From Levilactobacillus tujiorum (lineage in GTDB: Bacteria; Bacillota; Bacilli; Lactobacillales; Lactobacillaceae): a DNA stretch of 64,000 bases. The stretch lies in the NCBI RefSeq assembly GCF_012641185.1, contig NZ_JAAXLK010000002.1:1-64000 (forward strand), in the 5' to 3' direction. Within the stretch, counting starts at the first letter, position 1; every line of letters begins with the position of its first letter. Below the pieces are notes generated by a model. That model saw only the letters and a list, made by a program, of their open reading frames with translations. It made no database searches and was not told the DNA's origin. Positions 16,136-23,573 of the stretch are shown here, piece by piece. The translations under genes were made by a program, and so were the position numbers.

Positions 16136-16178
16136 AGACGTGCGCCCTCGGAGGTTACTAGTCCTTGGGCGCACGTCT
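16136..16178 (+). terminator. Hairpin after the 39-aa membrane peptide
   Basis: A 12-bp perfect stem AGACGTGCGCCC/GGGCGCACGTCT with a 19-nt loop. The T tract is weak (GACTTTAT), so termination efficiency is uncertain. Confidence 0.55.
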
Positions 16179-16393
16179 GACTTTATCGAACCTGAAGACA
16201 CAAAAAAGCTAGTTACGATTGGACGCAACCAGCAGAATAGAAGTATGTGTACGGCTTCAATGGTGTTAATAATGGCTAAATGTCTAATTAACTCCTCCAA
16301 CGATTGAAGATCCGTGGCAGGCTCTCACCTGAATATGTAAACCCATTATAACCTGTCGCTTCACTTCTGTAAACCACATTTTTAAAGATTCGC

Positions 16394-16765
16394 TTAAACT
16401 ATTAAGGTTAGTAAAACGAGTAACGTCACGAGCGCCGGCATCCCTTGTAGCCATAAAATTTCCTTTTTTGCGGTACAGCTGCCATAAATTGCGACGATGA
16501 CGATGAATAAGAGCAGTACGGCCGTTGCGACAAGCTGCGCGTGACCGGCCAGTAGCCATTGGAAAATGATCAGACTAAGACCCAGCATCCCATTGTAAAT
16601 GCCTTGATTTGCGAGGGCAACTTGGGCCTCGGGCCGTCGGACAAAGTCAAGGGACATCCCGAAGGCTTTGGCTTGGGTAGCAGAATTTCCCCACATTTCC
16701 AGACTCATGATGCCCAAATGCTCGATTGCCACGACATATATTAATATTGTTAAAATGAGTTGCAT
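16394..16765 (-). CDS. DUF1304 family integral membrane protein
   Basis: 123 aa with four predicted membrane helices: residues about 1-20, 55-70, 75-95 and 105-123. The family-typical segment VAIEHLGIMSLEMWG and the NQGIYNGMLGLSLI motif identify DUF1304, a small bacterial membrane family of unknown function. It is monocistronic; a ribosome site GAGAAGGAAT precedes the ATG. The 266 bp between the peptide at 16127 and this gene hold nothing recognisable beyond the hairpin at 16136. Confidence 0.8.
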   Translation of the reverse strand: MQLILTILIYVVAIEHLGIMSLEMWGNSATQAKAFGMSLDFVRRPEAQVALANQGIYNGMLGLSLIIFQWLLAGHAQLVATAVLLLFIVIVAIYGSCTAKKEILWLQGMPALVTLLVLLTLIV

Positions 16766-16975
16766 GAATGATTCCTTCTCTCTCGTAGTATGATAAAATT
16801 AATGGTGTCCAGGGGTCATCGATTAACCATAAAGTTATTGAGACTTTAAGCTAATTTTTAGTTTGGCGTGTAGAATAATAATTAAGTAATATTTGCCAGG
16901 GGAGCTCAGACGTTTGGGGAGACATGAGCCGCTTCACATCGACCTTTATGATAAATTTGAATGGAGGAATTATTT

Positions 16976-17470
16976 ATGAGACTCCTAGACTTAAGTGGTC
17001 AACAATTCGGCAGACTGACGGTTATTCGCCGAGATGGCACAGCCAAGAATGGTAACGCAACGTGGCTGTGTAAATGTAGCTGTGGCAACCTGGTGACAGT
17101 GGATAGTTACCGGTTACGCCATGGTATTACGGTAAGTTGCGGGTGCTATCGGCGCGATATTAGTAAGGCTCGCCTCACCAAGGATCCCCGTACCCGCAAG
17201 CAAATTGGGAATGCTACCAACCTCCCATTAGTGAATGGGTCCAACGTTGCCGCACTGACCAAGATTAGCTCCAGAAATATTTCAGGGGTGATCGGCGTCA
17301 GTTTTGATAAACGTTCTGGTAAGTGGGCGGCACGTTTATTTTACCATGGACGCTACGTTTTGAATCAAACTTTTAGTGACTTTGATGATGCGGTGGCGGC
17401 GCGCCGTCAAGCAGAACAGCAATTAAGTCAGCAAACCAATGTTAAAGTGGAAGAACCTGCCGAAGGCTAA
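16976..17470 (+). CDS. Zinc-knuckle plus AP2-domain DNA-binding protein
   Basis: 164 aa. The N-terminal part begins LSGQQFGRLTVIRRDG and continues with CKCSCGNLVTVDSYRLRHG and SCGC, a four-Cys knuckle typical of HNH-homing-endonuclease-like phage proteins. The C-terminal part (about 105-150) is an AP2-type three-strand fold (GVSFDKRSGKWAARLFYHGRY). No HNH nuclease core is visible, so it is probably a stand-alone DNA binder of phage or mobile origin. GGAGGAAT at 16963-16970 fixes the ATG at 16976; the in-frame ATG at 16961 contains that ribosome site. Confidence 0.75.
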   Translation: MRLLDLSGQQFGRLTVIRRDGTAKNGNATWLCKCSCGNLVTVDSYRLRHGITVSCGCYRRDISKARLTKDPRTRKQIGNATNLPLVNGSNVAALTKISSRNISGVIGVSFDKRSGKWAARLFYHGRYVLNQTFSDFDDAVAARRQAEQQLSQQTNVKVEEPAEG

Positions 17471-17551
17471 TCGGCAGAACACCAGCTAAGGGTTGAAAGA
17501 GTGTTTTATCCTATACAGCACGTAGCTTAGTGTGAGAAACAGATAGTGTGG

Positions 17552-17735
17552 GGCTGTCGCCTTGCCGCTCGTCAAATTTGAGCTGGAACGCTGTGGGGCA
17601 GGACGGCTGGAGCCATAGAACGGTCTCCAGCCTCGCTTTGAGCCGAAAAAACACGTCTCAAAGTCGCCATTTACCAAGGAAACCACTTGGCAAATCCCAC
17701 GGCTGAGCTCAAATTTGACTCGCTCACGGCTACGT
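17552..17735 (+). repeat. Dispersed structured element A, copy A3
   Basis: Block A with outer stem CAAATTTGAGCTGG, P2 GGCTGGAG/CTCCAGCC (fully paired) around CCATAGAACGGT, P3 CTTTGAG/CTCAAAG, P4 ATTTACCAAG/CTTGGCAAAT and 3' CTCACGGCTACG. It follows the AP2 gene. Confidence 0.85.
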
Positions 17736-17807
17736 AAACGGTGTCGATTCATTATCGAGTTAACTTAGCTGTTCAGGTTAATTTAGAGTTCAAGGACTAC
17801 CTTTAAC

Positions 17808-17835
17808 TGGAATCTCTGACAGCCGTAGGTGGCGG
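17808..17835 (+). repeat. Truncated element B remnant (B3)
   Basis: Only the 3' end of block B remains: AACTGGAATCTCTGACAGCC then GTAGGTGG. The preceding A-B spacer (TTCAAGGACTACCTTTAAC) is recognisable, so an internal deletion removed about 150 bp of B. Confidence 0.65.
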
Positions 17836-17935
17836 TTTAGAGGATTCCTTAGTCTACTATCCTTGTCATTCAAGCTCGGACGACAATTTTTATTTTTTCA
17901 ATCTTTAGTTACCCAGCCAGAATTAGAAGCCAAGC

Positions 17936-17965
17936 AGCCGTTCCGTAATTTGGAACGGCTTTTTT
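17936..17965 (+). terminator. Strong terminator between element locus 3 and fumC
   Basis: AGCCGTTCC/GGAACGGCT (9 bp) with T6. The nearest upstream gene ends 465 bp away, so this terminator may end transcripts passing through element A3, or read-through from the AP2 gene. Confidence 0.8.
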
Positions 17966-18050
17966 GGTGGAATGGGGTGAGAATGATTGACGGGAGATTG
18001 TGAAGTTGGGTATGCTGGGGATAGTTGAAAAAAGTGAGAGGAAGGTTGAC

Positions 18051-19439
18051 ATGGAATATCGTGAAGAAGCAGATACATTGGGGACGGTACGGGTACCGGC
18101 AACTGCTTTATGGGGGGCGCAAACGGAACGCAGTCGGCATAACTTTACGACGGGACCGCTGATGCCACTGCCCATGATTCGAGCGTTGCTACAGATTAAA
18201 CGGGCCGCCGCTACTGCTAATCGTGATCTGGGGGAGTTGCGCGAAGAGAAGGCGCAGCTGATTATTCGTGCAGCCACGGACTTGCTGGCACTGTCAGATG
18301 AGCAACTGCGGCCGGACTTTCCCCTGCATGTTTACCAGACAGGATCGGGAACTCAGACCAACATGAATGTTAACGAGGTCATTGCCCACCAAACGGCAAC
18401 TTACGATCCGACGAGCGGCGTCTTACCCAATGACGATGTCAACCATGGTCAGAGTTCTAATGACGTGTTTCCTACGGCAATGGCCGTCACGGCTAGAGTC
18501 GCGGTTCGTCAGTTAGAAGGCGCCGTACAACACCTCATTGATGAGCTAGCGGTAAAACAGGCGGCCTACCAGAATGTCGTTAAGATTGGGCGGACCCACT
18601 TGCAAGATGCCACGCCGTTAACGTTTGGTCAAGAGGTCAGTGGTTGGGTCAGCATGTTGGAGCATGACTGGGATTACTTAAAATCTTTAGACGACTCCCT
18701 CTTGGAATTGCCAATTGGTGGTACGGCTGTGGGGACGGGGCTAAATGCAGCGCCCGGCTTTGCGTCGCTGGTGGCCGAGCAGCTGAGTAAGGCTTACGAT
18801 CAACCGTTTACGGCTAAGACCAATAAATTCTTTGGCTTGGCGGCACATTCGGGGTTGAACGTGGTCCACGGCGGCTTGAAAACTTTGGCGAGTGACTTGT
18901 TGAAGATTGCCAATGACGTGCGTTTTCTCGCTAGCGGCCCGCGGGCAGGCTATAACGAACTTAACATTCCTGCCAACGAACCAGGCTCATCAATCATGCC
19001 GGGCAAGGTTAATCCCACGCAGGCGGAGGCACTGACTATGGCGGCGACGCGCGTGATGGGAAATGACGTGACCCTGACGATCGCCGCTTCGCAAGGCAAC
19101 TTTGAAATGAACGTCTACAAACCGGTCATTATTGAAACTTTCTTGGAGTCGGTAGATCTGTTGACGGGGACCGTGACGGGCTTTGCGGACAAATTGGTAC
19201 ATGGCTTGACGGTGAACGCCGAGCATATGGCAGAGCTTGTTGACCATTCATTGATGACTGTGACCGCCTTGTCACCTTACATTGGCTACCATGCCAGTGC
19301 CGAGATTGCGCAGTTAGCAGAGCGTGAAGATTTGACGCTACGGGAAGCTGCCGTAAAATCGGGAAAGGTCACGGCGGAACAGTTCGATCAGTGGGTTAAG
19401 CCGTTGGCAATGACTAATGTCGAACAAATGAGAAAATAG
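18051..19439 (+). CDS. fumC: Class II fumarate hydratase
   Basis: 462 aa, the normal length for FumC. It interconverts fumarate and malate without an iron-sulfur cluster. Substrate-site motifs are present: TGSGTQTNMNVNEV, the histidine of GRTHLQDATP and the mobile SS-loop GSSIMPGKVNPTQ. The start is the ATG at 18051 behind AGGAAGG; an upstream in-frame start gives a non-homologous 17-residue extension. Lactobacilli use FumC in a partial reductive citric acid branch (malate to fumarate to succinate). It is monocistronic, with terminators on both sides. Confidence 0.95.
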   Translation: MEYREEADTLGTVRVPATALWGAQTERSRHNFTTGPLMPLPMIRALLQIKRAAATANRDLGELREEKAQLIIRAATDLLALSDEQLRPDFPLHVYQTGSGTQTNMNVNEVIAHQTATYDPTSGVLPNDDVNHGQSSNDVFPTAMAVTARVAVRQLEGAVQHLIDELAVKQAAYQNVVKIGRTHLQDATPLTFGQEVSGWVSMLEHDWDYLKSLDDSLLELPIGGTAVGTGLNAAPGFASLVAEQLSKAYDQPFTAKTNKFFGLAAHSGLNVVHGGLKTLASDLLKIANDVRFLASGPRAGYNELNIPANEPGSSIMPGKVNPTQAEALTMAATRVMGNDVTLTIAASQGNFEMNVYKPVIIETFLESVDLLTGTVTGFADKLVHGLTVNAEHMAELVDHSLMTVTALSPYIGYHASAEIAQLAEREDLTLREAAVKSGKVTAEQFDQWVKPLAMTNVEQMRK

Positions 19440-19448
19440 AAAATTTTG

Positions 19449-19491
19449 GGCCGTAACTCTGGAGAATCGTCTCCGGAGTTGCGGCTTTTTG
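19449..19491 (+). terminator. fumC terminator
   Basis: GCCGTAACTC-GGAGA/TCTCC-GAGTTGCGGC stem with T5. Confidence 0.85.
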
Positions 19492-19618
19492 TGTGGGATT
19501 ATATTACGGGGGAGAAAAGTGTCATTATTTTGTGTATAATGCAGCTATTAATTGGATTAGAAAAAATGTTACCTTTTGGTGTTGTCATACGTTGATTAAG
19601 TGTGGGGAGGAGGGACGC

Positions 19619-20098
19619 ATGCAATTAAAAGAGTACGAGGACCACTTGGCACAATTAACCGTTGATCTAAGGCACTATTTGGTTAGTCGAGGGGCGCGAC
19701 CGGAAACCGCTGAAGATATTTGCCAAGATGTTTTTATTAAATTGTTGGAAATGGAGCTGGTGTTACCGCTGACTGAGCTGCGCCCCTATGTTTATCGTGT
19801 GGCGTGGACGACTTATCTAGATCATTACCGGCGAACGCGTCGGTATCAAGAACTGGTTGAGGCTTATTTACGGCCAGTCGAAGAAGGGACCACGGCGGAA
19901 CCTGAATGGTCGCTGATTGATCAGGTAGCGGGGGTATCATCGCAAGAGCTTAACCTGTTACGTTTACGTTACGATCGGGATTTACCAATTCGGGAAATAG
20001 CGGTCAGATTAGGGGTTAAACCCGCTACCGTTAAAATGCGATTGTTTCGGATTCATCGGAAGTTAGAAAAGAAAATGCGGAGGAATAAAAATGAATGA
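19619..20098 (+). CDS. ECF-like sigma-70 family factor
   Basis: 159 aa with only sigma regions 2 and 4. Region 2 includes RPETAEDICQDVFIKLLEM and YVYRVAWTTYLDHYRR (about 25-80). Region 4 is a helix-turn-helix, REIAVRLGVKPATVKMRLFRIHRKL (about 125-150). GGAGGAGGG fixes the ATG at 19619 and excludes a 42-residue upstream extension. It overlaps the next gene, its probable anti-sigma factor, by 8 bp. A TATAAT near 19537 could drive the pair. It should direct polymerase to a small regulon, probably envelope related. Confidence 0.85.
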   Translation: MQLKEYEDHLAQLTVDLRHYLVSRGARPETAEDICQDVFIKLLEMELVLPLTELRPYVYRVAWTTYLDHYRRTRRYQELVEAYLRPVEEGTTAEPEWSLIDQVAGVSSQELNLLRLRYDRDLPIREIAVRLGVKPATVKMRLFRIHRKLEKKMRRNKNE

Positions 20099-21032
20099 GG
20101 GTAAAGAATTTCGACGACTCGCACGGCGGGTAAAATTTCGCCGGTGGGTACTCACAGGAATGATTGCTATGATTGTGGTGATGGTGGCAATTCCAGTGAC
20201 CTATAAGTTGACGCAGTTGCGAGCTGCTAAGGTGTCAAATGAAATGATACGAGAAATGGAAACAAGTGATCATTTGATGTCACCCAACATAGCGGTGAGT
20301 GATCAACATTTAGGAAATACCTCGGCATTTGGTGGCCAAGTGATTAGCCACAGGTACAAGGAGGTTGAGGGGTATCGGGTGCCCTGGTCTTCGGTCGTTC
20401 GCGATTATTCGTGGTTGACGGGGAGCAGTAGCACCCTTAGCAATGCGACTGACCAGAATAAGTCGAGTCTATATGATCGTGAGACGGAACAAAAAATTCC
20501 AATGTTTTTCAATCAACAGGCTTCGAGACCCAATTTAAAGGCAACTCATGATCTTGCTAAGATTGGGCAGTCGAAAGGTGCCGTAGCTGAAGTTGCACTA
20601 ACCTTTAAACAACCGTTAACGTATCGGCAAGTACAGGCAAAGCTACCAGCAGGCCTGCATGCGCAGTGGTATTGGATTGGCGTAAGTGATGATGCAGATC
20701 CAACTTCGATGGATAACAACTTATTGGGATTGAGTATCAAGGATATAGGCCTTTCGCACCGTCCGTCAGAAGGGTTGACGCAGAATGATTATCGTAGCTT
20801 TTATCAGGGGTTGAAGTATGCAGCCACCCATGCACCAGATATCGCTTTTGATGATTTTAGACCTTACAAATACGGTGGGCAGTACGCGAAACGCTATCCT
20901 ATTGCTAGTCAAGCCAAATTTGCCGGCGTGATCGTCACGGGTAACAGTGAAGCCTTCCGTCCGCTGGACAAAGCCAACTGGATCTATGCGAGTTCGGCGG
21001 GATTCTTTAAGCAGCGCTCAGTAATTAAATGA
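20091..21032 (+). CDS. Membrane-anchored anti-sigma factor (Sigma_reg type)
   Basis: 313 aa. A short cytosolic N-terminus rich in Arg/Lys (EFRRLARRVKFRRW) precedes one membrane helix (about 19-40) and a large extracytoplasmic domain. That domain resembles the Firmicute sigma-regulator N/C domain pair (Sigma_reg_N/Sigma_reg_C), with VAEVALTFKQPLTYRQVQAKLP typical of the C-domain. It likely sequesters the sigma factor encoded just upstream, with which it shares 8 bp, and releases it on an envelope signal. The ligand is unknown. Confidence 0.8.
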   Translation: MNEGKEFRRLARRVKFRRWVLTGMIAMIVVMVAIPVTYKLTQLRAAKVSNEMIREMETSDHLMSPNIAVSDQHLGNTSAFGGQVISHRYKEVEGYRVPWSSVVRDYSWLTGSSSTLSNATDQNKSSLYDRETEQKIPMFFNQQASRPNLKATHDLAKIGQSKGAVAEVALTFKQPLTYRQVQAKLPAGLHAQWYWIGVSDDADPTSMDNNLLGLSIKDIGLSHRPSEGLTQNDYRSFYQGLKYAATHAPDIAFDDFRPYKYGGQYAKRYPIASQAKFAGVIVTGNSEAFRPLDKANWIYASSAGFFKQRSVIK

Positions 21033-21139
21033 TAAAATAATGAGAACATTCTTGACTTTTCTCTCATCAAAGATTAATGTTGAGGGCAATCACGAATTCC
21101 CACGAGGGGGTTACGTGTAATTTTAAGGAGCGAATGTCT

Positions 21140-22507
21140 ATGCCAGAAAAAACTACCGACACATTGCAAACCGCTATTGATCAGGCGCTACAAGCCAATC
21201 GACCACGGTTAGCGAAATATTTAAGTATTGAAACGGTCGCTGCCAAACACCTCGGTATCGAGGAAACGGTTAGTGTGATTGAACAAGCCTTTCAAGATTT
21301 AGGTGCGGTGGCCACGGTCTGGCGGGACATTCCGGGCAGCAATCCCTTTGTCTTTGCGACACTACCGGCGGGGCCTAATGGCAATGCCGATAAGACCTTG
21401 CTGTTCTATAATCATTACGACGTTCAGCCGGCAGAACCACTCGACGAATGGGACAGCGATCCCTTTACGTTGACCGAAAAGAACGGGCAGTACGTGGCGC
21501 GGGGCGTTTCTGACGATAAAGGTGAATTAATCGTCCGGTTGTCCGCAGTCAAGGCCTTACAAGCGGCAGGGGGCTTGCCTTGCAACTTAAAGTTTATTCT
21601 CGAGGGTGAAGAAGAGGTGGGCAGTCCGCACATTGCCCCGATGACTAAACAACATGCCGCGGATCTTGCTGCGGATGCAGTTGTTTGGGAGACCGGCGGC
21701 AAAGATGCCGATGAGAATTTTCAGATCACCTGTGGGGTCAAGGGAATTGTGAGCTTCAATGTGACTACCAAGTCCGCTGAAAGTGACCTACACTCGTCGC
21801 TCGCAACCTTTGTGGACAATGCCGTATGGCGGTTAGTTCAAGGCCTAGCCACATTGCGGGGGGCAAAGGGTGAAATTTTGGTCGACGGCTTTTATGAGGG
21901 TGTCAGTCCATTGACACCGACCGAACAGGCGGCGATCGACCAATTGCCGTTTAATGAGGCAGCCACCCGTCAGAACTTTGGGTTAAAGCTACCCCTAATT
22001 TCAGACAAGCCAGCTGAAGCCCTGATTAATCGCTCAACGATTACGATCAATGGCATTTCCGGCGGGTACGAGGGCGACGGTTTGAAGACGGTGCTCCCCA
22101 AGCAGGCGCGGGCTCAGTTAGACTGCCGCTTAGTGCCAGGGCAAGATCCCAAACACATTTCGGAGTTAGTTCAAGCTCAACTGGATAAAAATGGTTTCAG
22201 TGATCTCCACGTTTCTTACAATCAAGGCGAACCGGCCTTTCGTTCAGATTTAACGGATGAGTTCGTTCAGACGGCGGTTGCGACGGCCCATGAGGTCTAT
22301 GGGAATGCCGTGAAATTAGTGCCGAATGCCGGTGGTAGTGGTCCGGAAGCGCCGTTTGCTGAGGCAGTGGGCGCCCCAATCGTTTCGATCGGCTCGACTT
22401 GGGCTGGTTCTGGGGCCCATGTGCCGAATGAAAATGTCCGAGTGAAAGATTTCACGCAGGCAACGCGCTATACAGCCCGGTTACTGCAAGCTTTCGGTCA
22501 AGCATGA
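21140..22507 (+). CDS. M20 family metallopeptidase
   Basis: 455 aa, full-length M20 di-zinc peptidase. Metal and catalytic motifs are present: LLFYNHYDVQPAEP (His and the Asp two residues on), SDDKGE (bridging Asp), EGEEEVGSP (catalytic Glu pair) and the dimerisation-domain segment SDLHS. Sequence style is that of bacterial cytosolic dipeptidases/ArgE-DapE relatives. It probably trims small peptides for amino-acid supply. AAGGAG places the start at the ATG 21140, with ATG 21134 possible. It is followed by a terminator shared with the convergent NlpC/P60 gene. Confidence 0.85.
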   Translation: MPEKTTDTLQTAIDQALQANRPRLAKYLSIETVAAKHLGIEETVSVIEQAFQDLGAVATVWRDIPGSNPFVFATLPAGPNGNADKTLLFYNHYDVQPAEPLDEWDSDPFTLTEKNGQYVARGVSDDKGELIVRLSAVKALQAAGGLPCNLKFILEGEEEVGSPHIAPMTKQHAADLAADAVVWETGGKDADENFQITCGVKGIVSFNVTTKSAESDLHSSLATFVDNAVWRLVQGLATLRGAKGEILVDGFYEGVSPLTPTEQAAIDQLPFNEAATRQNFGLKLPLISDKPAEALINRSTITINGISGGYEGDGLKTVLPKQARAQLDCRLVPGQDPKHISELVQAQLDKNGFSDLHVSYNQGEPAFRSDLTDEFVQTAVATAHEVYGNAVKLVPNAGGSGPEAPFAEAVGAPIVSIGSTWAGSGAHVPNENVRVKDFTQATRYTARLLQAFGQA

Positions 22508-22542
22508 CAATCAATCGGCGGCAGATAACGGCGATTGATCTC

Positions 22543-22598
22543 AAAAAAACTAGCGTTATCGGGCTCATCATTAGTGATGGCTGATAACGCTAGTTTTT
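22543..22598. terminator. Bidirectional terminator
   Basis: AAAAACTAGCGTTATC/GATAACGCTAGTTTTT, a 16-bp perfect stem with poly-A/poly-T on either side, between convergent genes. Confidence 0.9.
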
Positions 22599-22611
22599 GG
22601 TTTAAGATTTT

Positions 22612-23235
22612 TTAGTTGACGACGATGTAGAAGCTGGCAGGCCAGTAAGTTTGGCTAAAGACGCCGATCCCATCGGATTCATTTTGAGCCGCAACGTATT
22701 TCCCATTGCCTAAGGAAATCCCGTCATGGTAAGGGGCACTGTCAGAACCCCAGAAGAGGATGGCACCAGCTGGCGCATTGGCAACGTCGTAGTGGTGAGT
22801 GCCGAGGGTGGCTTGTTGGTAAGTGGTCCGTGCGCTTAAACCGAAGGCGTACTGAACCAAGCCGGAGCAATCAAAACCACTCATAGAACTACCACCGTAG
22901 ACGTAAGGAACGCCGCTATTGGCGACGGCTAGAGCTTTAGCAACGGCGCCACCGGTGTTGGCAGTGCTCGTGCTCGTAGCGGTCGAGTTCGTCGTGGCCG
23001 TATTTGTCGTGGCCGTTGCGGTTGTGTTTGCCGCGGTGTGGTGATAGCTCGTGTTCTGAGCGGCGGTTGTCGTGGTCGTCGCTGGTTGAGTTGTCGCCTG
23101 AGTTGTTTGTGCGGCAGTCGATCCCGTCGTCGTGTTCATGTGGGCGGAAGCTGTGGTGGTGCCGGTAAACAGTAAAGCCGCCGCACCGAGGGTGGTTAAT
23201 AAAACTTTAGTTGTTGTAGACTTGATAAGTGTCAC
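22612..23235 (-). CDS. Secreted NlpC/P60 peptidoglycan hydrolase
   Basis: 207 aa from the GTG at 23235; a TTG two codons earlier is possible. It has a signal peptide (to TASA, about residue 31) and a very Thr/Ala-rich linker (about 35-95) probably spanning the wall. The C-terminal NlpC/P60 domain carries the catalytic Cys in GFDCSGLVQYAF and His in APYHDGISLG. The family cleaves D-Glu-mDAP/Lys-type cross-bridge peptides and supports cell separation. It is divergent from the DUF5776 protein gene; the intergenic inverted repeat at 23339-23365 may control one or both. Confidence 0.85.
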   Translation of the reverse strand: MTLIKSTTTKVLLTTLGAAALLFTGTTTASAHMNTTTGSTAAQTTQATTQPATTTTTAAQNTSYHHTAANTTATATTNTATTNSTATSTSTANTGGAVAKALAVANSGVPYVYGGSSMSGFDCSGLVQYAFGLSARTTYQQATLGTHHYDVANAPAGAILFWGSDSAPYHDGISLGNGKYVAAQNESDGIGVFSQTYWPASFYIVVN

Positions 23236-23338
23236 TCGCAATCTTCTAAGTATTTGGTCGCCAATTAGCTGACCACAAAAGCTAGTATAACGAAGGAAAA
23301 TTGCGGGGGCGTATCACTTAAATGACAAATAAACATCG

Positions 23339-23365
23339 GTCAGATGACAGAAAATGTCAGCTGAC
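23339..23365. promoter_or_regulatory. Inverted repeat operator candidate
   Basis: GTCAG-A-TGACA, spacer GAAAA, TGTCA-G-CTGAC: ten of eleven arm positions are complementary. It lies between divergently transcribed cell-surface genes. Confidence 0.5.
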
Positions 23366-23573
23366 TAGAACAGTTTATGGGCATAGTTGCTGACAGGGTA
23401 ATATGGGTGCTGTGGACCGGTATGTTAAATAATCAACAATAGGGTAAACTGTGATATACTTGTGCCAATGAATTAATGTTTTGGTACGATACTTACTTTA
23501 TAATGAAATTATTTTTAGTATGAGCGACGTCGCTTTTTTCGATCAAGTTAAGTTGATGATGTGAGGAGGAAAG

